Origin: Trinickia mobilis
GTDB lineage: Bacteria > Pseudomonadota > Gammaproteobacteria > Burkholderiales > Burkholderiaceae
Length of the DNA stretch: 64,000 nt
Direction: 5' to 3'
Assembly (NCBI RefSeq): GCF_017315705.1
Contig: NZ_JAFLRF010000001.1
Coordinates: forward strand, 216,479 to 280,478
Below the pieces are notes generated by a model. The model had not been told where the DNA came from, ran no database searches, and worked only from the letters and a program-made list of their open reading frames with translations. Below are positions 1 through 8,321 of this stretch, one piece after another (within the stretch, counting starts at the first letter, position 1; each line of letters begins with the position of its first letter). The position numbers were made by a program, and so were the translations under genes.

Positions 1-1798
1 AATAGCCGGACACGTACATCGCGTCGCTCGACGTGTCGTAGACGATGCGCGCCACGCGTGAGAACGGCTGCGGCATCGCGTACGTCTTCGCGCTCGCATA
101 CGTGTAGATCGGGTTGCCGAACGAATCGAAGCCTTGCAGCGGCAACTCGCGGATGCCGGCCCCGAGCATGCCGATCCAGATGTTGCCGAGGCTGTCGACC
201 CACCAGAAGCCGTCTTCCACCGTGTTGCCCGAGGACGGATTCGCCGCGATCTCGCCGGCGTCGACATGGCCGTCGCCATTGGCATCGCGCCACATCCATT
301 CGCCATACGCGGGCTGCCCGGCGGGCCAATTGCCCGGAATCGGGTTCTGAGCAAAGAGGCCCGACGGAATCGCGACTTGGCCGTCATTCGCCGGATCGAA
401 GCGATAGACGCTCAGGTAGTGCGAGTACATATCGACCGTATAGAGCAGCAGTTGTCCGTTCACGCGCCGCACCATCGGCTCGCCGCGCACGCCCTTTGGC
501 AGGTGGAACGCGGGGTCGCCGGGATATTGGAAGCGATCGAGCGTGAAGCCCGCGTAGCTCCATTCCGAGCCCGGCGTCTGCTGCCGGTAATCGAGCGAGA
601 AGTGCTTCGAGCCGCTGAACACGCTCGCGGGCTGGAGCGGATCGAACGATCCGCCGTCGACGAACGTCAGCCCGTAAAGCCGCCAATTCAAATCGTGCGA
701 CGGCCACCCATAGCTTTCGAGCACCGTGCCCTCGCCGTCGAACGCCGAGCCGAACGCGCGCGGGCCGAAGCCGTTTTGCGCGACATAGAAATTGCCGGCG
801 GCGTCGAAGCCGATGCCGGTGATGCCGTTGAAACGCCATGTGCCGGGCACGCCTTCGGGCGGGTGAAAGATGCCGCCGCGTGCGCCGAGCTGGCCCGCAA
901 GCGAGGTCTGTCCGGATGCCGTCTTGTTGTAGACGAGGATTTGCTGCGACGGCCCGCCGTCCGCGACGAGCAACTGGCCCGACGGCGCGATCGTCAGGTC
1001 GACGGGCAGGGTTCCCGCGGGCAGCGATACTGAACTGCCGATCAGCGCGCCCGCCGCCGAATAATGGACGACGCTGCGGCCCGCCGGGTCCCGCAGCCCT
1101 TGAATGACCCACAGCGTGCCGTCGGTATCGATCGCGATGCGTCCCGGCGACGGCACCGTCCACGAGGTCAGGCGGCGCATCGCGTTCGCGTCGTCGACTT
1201 CGATCCGGTTCGCGTAGGTGTTCGCGACGTACAGCGCCGCGGCGGTGGCTGCGAGCCCGCGAATGCTCGCATCGATGCCCGTGGGCACCGCGTTCACGCG
1301 CAGGAAGCTGTTTTTCGTGGCGTTGGCGCTGTTGCCGCTGCCGCTCGCGAACGGCGCGCCGGTGGCGATGTTGCTGGTCAAGCGGCGCGTGATGCCGTAC
1401 CACGTCGTGCCCGCGGGCGGATAGTCGCTGCCGGCAAGCGCGCCGTTTTCGTTGCCGATCGAGATGCCGGCGTACAGATACGTCCCGTTCACCGCAACCG
1501 CATCGCCGCCGGTGTTGCCCCAGCCGTGCGTGTTGCCCGCCGCCGCGGCCTTCTCGCCGCCCTTGTACGCGCCGACCTCGCTGCCGCTTTCGTCCCACGG
1601 CGCGTTGGTATAGACGGTGCCGTCGGCGCCCACGCCGATCGCCTCGACATCGAGCTGCACCCACTTGCCGTCGCCGAAGCCGAAGCTATTGCCGATCCAC
1701 GACGTCTCGTACGTCAGTTGAGTTCGCGCCGAAGCGTGGAACGGATGGGCGACGGACAACACTGCCGCAGACAAACAGACTCGATGCAGCCAATTCAT
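1..1798 (-). CDS. Secreted NHL/beta-propeller repeat protein, 3' end cut by window edge
   Basis: The lower-strand frame is open from an ATG at 1798 to the left edge (599 codons seen). The N-terminus MNWLHRVCLSAAVLSVAH followed by HASA fits a Sec signal peptide. The body has repeated blade-like segments such as GITGIGFDAAGNFYV, GVGADGTVYT and LTIAPSGQLLVADGG, typical of NHL/SMP-30-like six-bladed propellers. Near the visible end DANGDGHVDAGEI resembles an EF-hand-like calcium loop. It is probably a periplasmic or secreted binding or lactonase-like protein. The substrate cannot be read from the sequence. The missing C-terminus lies outside the window, so the total length is unknown. Confidence 0.75.
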   Translation of the reverse strand, partial: MNWLHRVCLSAAVLSVAHPFHASARTQLTYETSWIGNSFGFGDGKWVQLDVEAIGVGADGTVYTNAPWDESGSEVGAYKGGEKAAAAGNTHGWGNTGGDAVAVNGTYLYAGISIGNENGALAGSDYPPAGTTWYGITRRLTSNIATGAPFASGSGNSANATKNSFLRVNAVPTGIDASIRGLAATAAALYVANTYANRIEVDDANAMRRLTSWTVPSPGRIAIDTDGTLWVIQGLRDPAGRSVVHYSAAGALIGSSVSLPAGTLPVDLTIAPSGQLLVADGGPSQQILVYNKTASGQTSLAGQLGARGGIFHPPEGVPGTWRFNGITGIGFDAAGNFYVAQNGFGPRAFGSAFDGEGTVLESYGWPSHDLNWRLYGLTFVDGGSFDPLQPASVFSGSKHFSLDYRQQTPGSEWSYAGFTLDRFQYPGDPAFHLPKGVRGEPMVRRVNGQLLLYTVDMYSHYLSVYRFDPANDGQVAIPSGLFAQNPIPGNWPAGQPAYGEWMWRDANGDGHVDAGEIAANPSSGNTVEDGFWWVDSLGNIWIGMLGAGIRELPLQGFDSFGNPIYTYASAKTYAMPQPFSRVARIVYDTSSDAMYVSGY

Positions 1799-1944
1799 AA
1801 GCGCGATCCTCACGAAGCCGGTCAAGGGGGCCATTGGTTTTTATCAGACAAATAAGACATGAGTCTGACGATAAACAATTCGGCCGCCATCGACGATTCG
1901 CAAATCAGATCGGCTTTTCGCATGCCTCCAACATTCGCGCCCTT

Positions 1945-2523
1945 TCAGCCCATCGGATTCACGCCGATCAGCCAGCCGTGCAGGAACCCGCCGAACACGC
2001 CCCACACGACGAGTCCGACGACGACGGTCACGACGTCGCGCCCGACGGTCCCCGCAGGGTATGTCGTGCCGGCAACCTGGTCGCGATGACGCGCCGCAAG
2101 GAAGCTCGCGACCGCCCACACCAGGAATGCCGCGAACAGCACGATCGCATTTGCCGTGCCGTTCGCTATCAAATGCCCGAACGCCCAGATCGCCGTGCCG
2201 GCCGCCATCGGATGCCCGATCACGCGCTTGATGCGGTTGCCGGGCACATAGGCGGCGGTGATCAACACGAAGGCGATCGCGACGAGCAGGATCGTCAAAT
2301 GCCGGATGCCCACAGGCGGCGTCCAAACCACGACCGGTTCGCGCCGCGCGATGACGTAGCCCCAGACGATCAGCACGAAGCCGACGATCGACGCCAAGGT
2401 ATAGAGGCCCTTCCACGTCATTTCCCCGAGGCGCGCGCGCTGCGCGGTGCGCCAGGGGTCGGCGACGATTCGAATCGAATGCACGCCGAGAAAAATCAAC
2501 AACCCGATCACCAGAATCCCCAT
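1945..2523 (-). CDS. NnrU family integral membrane protein
   Basis: The protein has 192 residues and at least five hydrophobic segments. It starts MGILVIGLLIFLGVHSIRI and contains GHLIANG and HPMAAGTAIWAFGH, features of the NnrU family (PF07298), which is related to NnrU/MAPEG-like proteins linked to nitrite and nitric oxide metabolism. A strong Shine-Dalgarno, AAGGAG with 6 bases spacing, supports the ATG at 2523. It lies alone between the propeller gene and the M20 peptidase on the same strand, with no denitrification genes nearby, so a role in denitrification is not supported. The biochemical function of this family is poorly defined. Confidence 0.85.
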   Translation of the reverse strand: MGILVIGLLIFLGVHSIRIVADPWRTAQRARLGEMTWKGLYTLASIVGFVLIVWGYVIARREPVVVWTPPVGIRHLTILLVAIAFVLITAAYVPGNRIKRVIGHPMAAGTAIWAFGHLIANGTANAIVLFAAFLVWAVASFLAARHRDQVAGTTYPAGTVGRDVVTVVVGLVVWGVFGGFLHGWLIGVNPMG

Positions 2524-2715
2524 CTCGAACTCCTTTTGTGGTCATTGTGCTTCGCGATTGTACGCAAGACTCGAGAATGTCTTGTGCGATTTAAACGTTA
2601 TTGAGGATTGTTGAAGCAGCCCTGGCCTAAAGGAGACCTAATTGGAAAAAACTGCGGCGCTTGAACGGAAATGCACGTGCATCAAGCGGACTGGCGCGCG
2701 GCGCTCAAGCCGAAC

Positions 2716-4179
2716 TCACGGTGCGGCGGCGATCACTTGGGCGACGGCGGCCGTCAGCTTTTTTGCATACGGCACGTGCAGGAATTCGTTCGGCCCGTGT
2801 GCGTTCGACTTCGGCCCGAGCACCCCGCACACCATGAATTGCGACGTCGGGAAGCCGGCTTGCAGCACGTTCATCAGCGGAATCGTGCCGCCCTGGCCGA
2901 TGTACGCGCAATTCGCGCCATAGTGCGCTTGCGACGCCGCGTCGAGCGCCGATTGGAGCCACGGCGCCAGGTCCGGCGCGCTCCAGCCGCTAGCCGCGCC
3001 CGGGTCCGCCTTGAAGGTCACCTTCGCGTTGTACGGCGGATCGAGTTCCAGGAGCGCCTTCAAGTCGGCAACGGCCTTGACGGCGTCGACGAGCGGCGGC
3101 ACGCGCAGCGACAGCTTGAAGGACGTACGCGGACGCAGCACGTTGCCCGCGCTCGAGAGCGGCGGCAGGCCTTGCGCGCCGGTCACGGACAGCGACGGCC
3201 GCCACGTCGAGTTCAAGAGCGCCTCGCACGCGTCGGTCGTGGTCGGCAGCACCGGCTTGCCGTCCTGGCCGCAGGCGAACGGCACGGTCTTCCAGACGCT
3301 GTCGCCGAGGATGCCTGCCGTCACCTCGGCTTCGCGCAGCCGGTTCGCGGGAACGGCGCAGTGAAAGGCGGTCGGCAGCAGATTGCCGGTCCCGGCATCC
3401 TCGAGGCGCGCGAACAGTTGCCGCATGATTCGGAAGCTCGACGGCGCAATGCCGCCGTAACCGCCCGAGTGAATCCCTTCGTCGAGCACTTCGACTTCAA
3501 GGTCGCCGGAGACGAGTCCGCGCAGCGACGTGGTCAACCACAGTTGATCGTAGTTGCCGGCGCCCGAGTCGAGACAGACGACGAGGCCGACCATGCCGAG
3601 CTTCTCACGCAGCGCGTCGACATAAGGCAGCAGATCGTAACTGCCCGACTCCTCGCACGTTTCGATCAGCCCGACGCAGCGCGGCCGCTCGACGCCCTGC
3701 GCGTCGAGCGCGGCCAGCGCGCTGATGCTCGCGTAGATCGCGTAGCCGTCGTCGGCGCCGCCGCGGCCGTACAGCTTGCCGTCTTCGAACTTCGGCTGCC
3801 ATGGGCCGAGGTCGTTGCGCCAGCCGTCGAACTCCGGCTGCTTGTCGAGGTGGCCGTACAGCACGATCGTCTCGGTGCTGCCCGAGCGCGTGGCGGGGGA
3901 CTCGAAGAAGATCACCGGCGTGCGGCCCGGCAGCCTCACGATTTCGAGCTTCAGGCCGCGCACGGATTGCGTTTCTGCCCATTGCGCCGCGTCCGTCACG
4001 ACGCGCTCGATGAAGCCGTTGCGCGACCAGTCCGCATCGAACGCGGGACTCTTGGCGGGGACGGCGATGTAGCCGGTCAGCGCGGGAACGATGTCGTCGT
4101 TCCATTTGCGATCGACGAACGCGACGAGCGCGTCGTGATCGAGTTGGACGGATTGCTGAGTCGTGTCGGCGGAGGTCAT
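2716..4179 (-). CDS. M20 family metallo-dipeptidase
   Basis: The protein has 487 residues, the usual length for the M20/CNDP dipeptidase group. Metal-ligand motifs are visible: VLYGHLDKQ (His110, Asp112), GRGGADDG (Asp143/144) and the catalytic/metal pair TCEESGS (Glu176, Glu177). These are followed by the dimerisation lid containing HSGGYGG and a C-terminal GQGGTIP and NEFLHVPY segment with a further metal-binding His. It is predicted to be a cytoplasmic zinc-dependent hydrolase of dipeptides or N-acyl amino acids. There is no signal peptide. It appears monocistronic, and the exact substrate cannot be decided from sequence. Confidence 0.9.
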   Translation of the reverse strand: MTSADTTQQSVQLDHDALVAFVDRKWNDDIVPALTGYIAVPAKSPAFDADWSRNGFIERVVTDAAQWAETQSVRGLKLEIVRLPGRTPVIFFESPATRSGSTETIVLYGHLDKQPEFDGWRNDLGPWQPKFEDGKLYGRGGADDGYAIYASISALAALDAQGVERPRCVGLIETCEESGSYDLLPYVDALREKLGMVGLVVCLDSGAGNYDQLWLTTSLRGLVSGDLEVEVLDEGIHSGGYGGIAPSSFRIMRQLFARLEDAGTGNLLPTAFHCAVPANRLREAEVTAGILGDSVWKTVPFACGQDGKPVLPTTTDACEALLNSTWRPSLSVTGAQGLPPLSSAGNVLRPRTSFKLSLRVPPLVDAVKAVADLKALLELDPPYNAKVTFKADPGAASGWSAPDLAPWLQSALDAASQAHYGANCAYIGQGGTIPLMNVLQAGFPTSQFMVCGVLGPKSNAHGPNEFLHVPYAKKLTAAVAQVIAAAP

Positions 4180-4359
4180 GTTCGATTATCCGGGCGGCCG
4201 GTCAAAACGCTCATGATAGACCCGAACCGGTCCGCACTTGCCGCCCGTCGTTGCATGGCCGATCGAGCCGTGCAGCAAGCCGTCCATCTTTTCGGTTTTG
4301 ATGCAGGAAACTATCAATCGCGCGACAATCGGACTACAGCCACCTTTGGGGAACCGGTC

Positions 4360-4671
4360 ATGCCAGGTGGAATCGTCGCTCAAATCGCCGAGTTGGTGAT
4401 TGCGCTTGCCGTCTATTTCCTGCCGGCGATCATCGCCGACCGGCGCAAACGCCACGATGTCCTGATCGTCGCGCTCTTCAACGCCTGCCTCGGGTGGACC
4501 GTCATCGGCTGGATCATCGCGCTCTACTGGGCATTCCAGCCGAATCCTCCGGCCGATGTCGCCGACGACGTGAACAAGAAGCGCCGCCTGCTCAGCCTCG
4601 GCAGGTTTTCCAAGGGGCTCGCCGAACGCGTGCAGGCACGCGCGGCGAGGCGCGACCGCGCGCGCAATTGA
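4360..4671 (+). CDS. Superinfection-immunity-like small membrane protein
   Basis: The protein has 103 residues starting at ATG 4360 (MPGGIVAQIAELVIALAVYF). Two transmembrane segments flank the motif FLPAIIADRRKRHD, followed by ALFNACLGWTVIGWIIAL YW-type sequence. This is the signature of the Imm_superinfect family (PF14373), named after the phage T4 Imm protein. Such proteins are common in bacterial genomes, where they mostly act as uncharacterised inner membrane proteins, so phage exclusion here is only a possibility. The C-terminal 35 residues are basic and probably cytoplasmic. The frame stays open far upstream, but that part is antisense to the M20 gene and is not used. Confidence 0.8.
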   Translation: MPGGIVAQIAELVIALAVYFLPAIIADRRKRHDVLIVALFNACLGWTVIGWIIALYWAFQPNPPADVADDVNKKRRLLSLGRFSKGLAERVQARAARRDRARN

Positions 4672-4735
4672 GCGCTTCAATCAATGCTTGAATACCGGAC
4701 GCTCCGGCGGCGCTGGGACCGCCGAAGCTCGAGCT

Positions 4736-4981
4736 TTAGAAGCAACTGCGGATAGGACTCGCGTAGCTGCGCAGGTGTACGGAGCCCGGAGAAATGGAAC
4801 GCGGCTCGCGCTTGACATCGTCCTGGGAGAACAGATCCTGGCGCAGCTCGCCATGGTCGTCGAACCACTGGCAGCGCAACCAATCACCGTCGGCGAATTT
4901 CACCGGCCCGATATCAGTAATGGTCATTCGCGGCCCGCCCGACTTGAGCGTCACCACGTCGCCTACGAAAAAATGTGCCAT
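4736..4981 (-). CDS. DUF2158 (YodC-like) small protein
   Basis: The protein is 81 residues from ATG 4981 (MAHFFVGDVVTLKSGGPRMT). GDVVTLKSGGPRMTI and LRCQWFDDHGELRQDLF are hallmarks of the DUF2158/YodC family, small SH3-like beta-barrel proteins of unknown role. An ATG at 5005 with a GGGGCG stretch upstream is an alternative start giving eight more residues. The C-terminal tail after DDVKREP is not part of the family core. It is isolated, with no operon partner. Confidence 0.75.
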   Translation of the reverse strand: MAHFFVGDVVTLKSGGPRMTITDIGPVKFADGDWLRCQWFDDHGELRQDLFSQDDVKREPRSISPGSVHLRSYASPIRSCF

Positions 4982-5536
4982 CTGTGTGCAGGTAGCTGTA
5001 AGCATATGCGCCCCGATATCAATCTGAGTTAGTGCATTGAGGTTTGTGCGCCGGCGAACACAAGAATCAAATATGAACCTCACTTCCGGCTGCTAAAGAG
5101 AAAGGCCCTCAACGAAGAAGCAGGCTAACAATAGAATATTTGTTCTACAAGCGATTTTACCAAAAAAAACCGCCCCGCTCGGGTTTATCCTGAGTGTTCT
5201 CCCAAGAGTAGCAGAAGATTTCCTCAGACATACTGTGATCTCATATGTAAGAGCACAATAAATATTTTCCGAACGAGAAACACCTGAGCCACTATTACCG
5301 CCCGGCCGCCGCTGCTGCCCGGCTGGCAGGCTGCCCGGCTGGATGCGGAACCCTGCCCATGCATTGCGCCTCACCTCGGCGACCGCCCATTCGTCGCCTG
5401 CCGCGAGACATTTATACCGATCGCGTAAAGTCAAACTATTCCGCATGGAAATTTTGACCGACCCACACCCACCATTTAATCTTTATGAAAATCGCATTAA
5501 ATTTTTTATGCGATTTCTCTGGAAACGTTTTCCGTT
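4982..5536. other. Gene-free, comparatively AT-rich intergenic stretch
   Basis: No convincing coding frame was found in about 550 bases between the DUF2158 gene and the MocR gene. The left half (5090-5290) and right edge (5430-5535) are markedly richer in A+T than the flanks. The only structured element recognised is the inverted repeat at 5489-5516. A long lower-strand frame at 5093-5446 has atypical composition and no family features. Confidence 0.5.
5489..5516 (-). terminator. Inverted repeat downstream of the MocR gene, possible terminator
   Basis: AAATCGCAT (5489-5497) and ATGCGATTT (5508-5516) form a perfect 9-bp stem with a 10-base AT-rich loop. It lies 20 bases beyond the stop codon of the MocR gene. 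The stem is AT-rich and the T-tract after it is short, so a terminator role is plausible but weak. Confidence 0.35.
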
Positions 5537-7006
5537 TTAACGATTTGCTTTGAAACTCCCGAGAATCTGGGCGAGTTGCTGGACGAGTCCGTCGATTTTC
5601 TCCGCAGCCACTCCAGCATAACCAAGTGCTAAACCGTTGTAGCGCGCTATATCGACGCACGGCAGACAATAGGCGCTGAGCGGCGGCACGATCAGGCCCG
5701 CGCCGCGCGCGGCCGTGCAAACGTCGACATCGGCAAGCGGCGCCGTCAGTTGCGCGCTCAGATGCATGCCGCCCGCGCCGGCCGATACCGTGAGCATCCC
5801 GCCCAACTGCGTGCGCAGCGCGTCGGCAAGCGCGTTGCGGCGCTCGGCGTAAAGGCGCCGCATGCGCCGCAGATGCCGCGTGTAAAGCCCGCTGTCGATG
5901 AAATCGGCGAGCGCGATCTGATCGGCGGGGCGCCCGCGCCGCGCGAGCGCCCCGAGCGGCCCGCGCACCGCGGCGCTCAGCGAGGCCGGCACGATCATGA
6001 AACCGAGCCGCAGCGCGGGGAACATCGTCTTGCTGAACGTCCCGAGATAAATCACCGGCGCGTCGGCGGCCAGCCCCTGCACGGCGGGCAACGGCGGGCC
6101 GTCGTGGCGGAATTCGCTGTCGTAGTCGTCTTCGATGATCCACGTGCCGGCCTTGCGCGCCTCTTCGATCAGCCACAGGCGGCGCTCCAGGCTCAGCACG
6201 CTGCCGAGCGGATACTGGTGCGACGGCGTCACGTAGATCAGCTTCGGCGGCACGCGCCGCCAATCGTCGGCGCGCGGCGCGATGCCGTCCGCATCGACGG
6301 GCATCGGCACGATCGTCAAGCCGGCCGACCTGAATGCGGCGCGCGCGCCGTTATAGCCCGGGTTCTCGAGCCACACGGTCGCGCCCGCGTCCGCGAAGAG
6401 ACGCGCACACAGGTCGAGGCTGCTTTGCGTGCCGTCGGTGATGAAGACCTGGTCGATCTCGCAGCGCACGCCGCGCGACACCCTCAGATGCTCGGCAATC
6501 GCATGCCTGAGCGCCGGATGGCCTTCGACGTTGCCATAGCCGAGATGCTGCGGGCCGACCGTGCGCCACGCGCGATCGAGCGATGCGCGCCACTGGGCGA
6601 GCGGAAACTCGTCGAGCGCCGGAATGCCGAGGCGAAACGGCTTTTGCTCGTCGTGCGCGACGCGCTCGCGGTCGAGCCCGTCGACGCGCCGCGCGAGCAC
6701 CACGTCCGGGCCCCTGGCGACGGGTGCGGGATCGCGCCGCGGCAGCCCGACGCGCGCCACTTCCGAACCCTGCCGCGTGGCGACGACGAAGCCCTCTTCG
6801 GCGAGCCGCTCGTAGGCGTAGAGCACCGAATTGCGGGCCATGCGCAGCTCTTCGGCGAGCGCGCGCGTGGCCGCGAGCCGGCTGCCCTGCGCGAGCCGGC
6901 CGTCGAGGATGGCGCGGCGCAGGCACTCGTAGAGCAGCCGCTGCTGCGTGAGCCCGCGCTCTTTGTTCTCGCGTGCATAGGTCGAAACGAGCAGGGCGTA
7001 GTCCAT
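5537..7006 (-). CDS. MocR/PdxR-type GntR regulator with aminotransferase-like domain
   Basis: The protein is 489 residues from ATG 7006 (MDYALLVSTYARENKE), preceded by GGAG. Residues about 20-85 form a GntR winged helix (LTQQRLLYECLRRAILDG, LAEELRMARNSV). The rest is a fold-type I PLP aminotransferase-like domain with EDDYDSEF and the Schiff-base lysine in GTFSKTMFP (about Lys326). MocR proteins use bound PLP or its adducts to control vitamin B6, GABA, taurine or amino-acid genes. The regulated gene is often divergent, which here would be the phosphoribosyltransferase-HAD fusion 260 bases away. The effector is unknown. Confidence 0.88.
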   Translation of the reverse strand: MDYALLVSTYARENKERGLTQQRLLYECLRRAILDGRLAQGSRLAATRALAEELRMARNSVLYAYERLAEEGFVVATRQGSEVARVGLPRRDPAPVARGPDVVLARRVDGLDRERVAHDEQKPFRLGIPALDEFPLAQWRASLDRAWRTVGPQHLGYGNVEGHPALRHAIAEHLRVSRGVRCEIDQVFITDGTQSSLDLCARLFADAGATVWLENPGYNGARAAFRSAGLTIVPMPVDADGIAPRADDWRRVPPKLIYVTPSHQYPLGSVLSLERRLWLIEEARKAGTWIIEDDYDSEFRHDGPPLPAVQGLAADAPVIYLGTFSKTMFPALRLGFMIVPASLSAAVRGPLGALARRGRPADQIALADFIDSGLYTRHLRRMRRLYAERRNALADALRTQLGGMLTVSAGAGGMHLSAQLTAPLADVDVCTAARGAGLIVPPLSAYCLPCVDIARYNGLALGYAGVAAEKIDGLVQQLAQILGSFKANR

Positions 7007-7267
7007 TCTTGTGGCTCCAAAATCTGCGCTATCGATGCGTCTTATCATGGTGCCACGAGATCGCTATTCCTGAGGCCCAATCCCCTCCTGGAGACCCTGC
7101 TTCGATGACCCTGACCGCCGTCTGACCGGCCTGGGCCCTGTTCACGCCAATCACACGCCCTGGCCCAACCCCTCGCCCGGTGAGGGCAAACGCGCTGCCG
7201 GCGCAGTCGAGATGCATAATGTTGCCCTTCTTCATCGCGGCAACCCTCTCACACCGGCAGCATCGCC

Positions 7268-8215
7268 ATGCCCAGACCGATCCTCCCCCTCACGTACGAA
7301 CACCTCGACCACTGGATCGAATCGCTGCAACCGGCGTTGCTTGCCGAAGGTTTCGCGATGGCCGCCGGAATCCTGCGCGGCGGCGCGCCGCTCGCGCTGA
7401 TGGTGTCGCACGCCGTGGGCACGCCGGTCGCGTTCCTGCGCTATGACCGCGCAACCCGTACGGTCGCGTGGGATTGCTCGCTGCCGATTCCGCCGCGCGG
7501 CGCCAAGGTGCTGCTGTGCGAGGACATCTCGGGCCGCGGCTTCACGATGGCAGACTGCGTCGCGTTTCTGGAGCAGCACGGCCTCGTCGTGAAAACGCTG
7601 ACCGCCGCGTTCGACGAGCTGAGCCGCGTGCGTCCCGACTATGGAAACGATGCGGCCGGCTATTTCGCGCTCTTTCCTTGGGAGCGCCAGGCTCACACCG
7701 AGCGCTATCGGTCGGACTGGGATCGCGCCGTCGTCGCGGGACAAGGGCAGATGGCGGAGGACCACGCATACGCCGCCTATGCGATCGATCTCGACGGCAT
7801 CTTGCTGCCCGACGTGCCGCTCGCGCGCTATGACGAAGACCTCGCCGCCGCGCTGAACGAGCGCGACGCGCTGTTGCCCTTCGAGACGCTGCCCGGCATC
7901 GAGATTCGCGCCGTGCGCGCAATCGTCACCGGCCGCCCCGAAACGGACCGAGAGCGCACGCAGGCGTGGCTCGACCGGCACGGCTTTAGCGGCCTCGAAC
8001 TCATCATGCGCGCCCCCGCGCGTCACAACGAAGGCCCGGACGGCGCCGCCGCGCACAAGGCCGACGCGGTGCGCGCGCTCGGCGTTACGCACTTCATCGA
8101 AAGCGACCCTGCGCAGGCGATTCTGATTTCCCGGCTCGCGCCGCTTTTGCGCGTGATCTGGTGGGACGCGCACGCGCGCCGGGGCACGCTCGTCAACGCC
8201 GCGGACTGGCGCTGA
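7268..8215 (+). CDS. Phosphoribosyltransferase-HAD hydrolase fusion protein
   Basis: The protein has 315 residues in two parts. Residues 1-130 look like a type I phosphoribosyltransferase: the loop VLLCEDISGRGFTM (81-94) matches the PRPP-binding motif, with an acidic pair (Glu85, Asp86) before the GR-GFT turn. Residues 170-305 carry HAD phosphatase motifs: DLDG (Asp174, Asp176), TGRPETD (221-227), Lys264 in AAHKADAV, and FIESDP (278-280). A single chain therefore combines nucleotide or base phosphoribosylation with phosphohydrolysis, as in stress- or tellurite-associated PRTase-HAD systems. The substrate is unknown. It is divergent from the MocR regulator. Confidence 0.8.
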   Translation: MPRPILPLTYEHLDHWIESLQPALLAEGFAMAAGILRGGAPLALMVSHAVGTPVAFLRYDRATRTVAWDCSLPIPPRGAKVLLCEDISGRGFTMADCVAFLEQHGLVVKTLTAAFDELSRVRPDYGNDAAGYFALFPWERQAHTERYRSDWDRAVVAGQGQMAEDHAYAAYAIDLDGILLPDVPLARYDEDLAAALNERDALLPFETLPGIEIRAVRAIVTGRPETDRERTQAWLDRHGFSGLELIMRAPARHNEGPDGAAAHKADAVRALGVTHFIESDPAQAILISRLAPLLRVIWWDAHARRGTLVNAADWR

Positions 8216-8321
8216 ACGCCACGGCGCGTAAGGCAAGGTAAGCGCGCTCGAAGCGCAGGCCGACGGCTTGCGCCGCGCAGTCTCGACGTTGCAAGGCGTG
8301 CAGTAGCGAAGCGCCGCGCGC

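Noticed and set aside
2642-2923. Upper-strand frame with AAAGGAG and a TTG start running into the M20 gene from its 3' side
   Set aside because: It is antisense to the well-supported M20 dipeptidase and its composition is that of a shadow frame; the ribosome-site match is probably chance.
2671-4359. Long upstream extension of the superinfection-immunity frame
   Set aside because: Antisense to the M20 gene, arginine-rich and without family similarity; only the part from ATG 4360 is protein-like.
5093-5446. 117-residue lower-strand frame in the AT-rich gap
   Set aside because: No ribosome site, no family features and mixed composition across the frame.
7029-7235. 68-residue lower-strand frame between the MocR and PRTase-HAD genes
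   Set aside because: It overlaps the divergent promoter region and shows no recognisable domain; glycine-rich shadow-like sequence.
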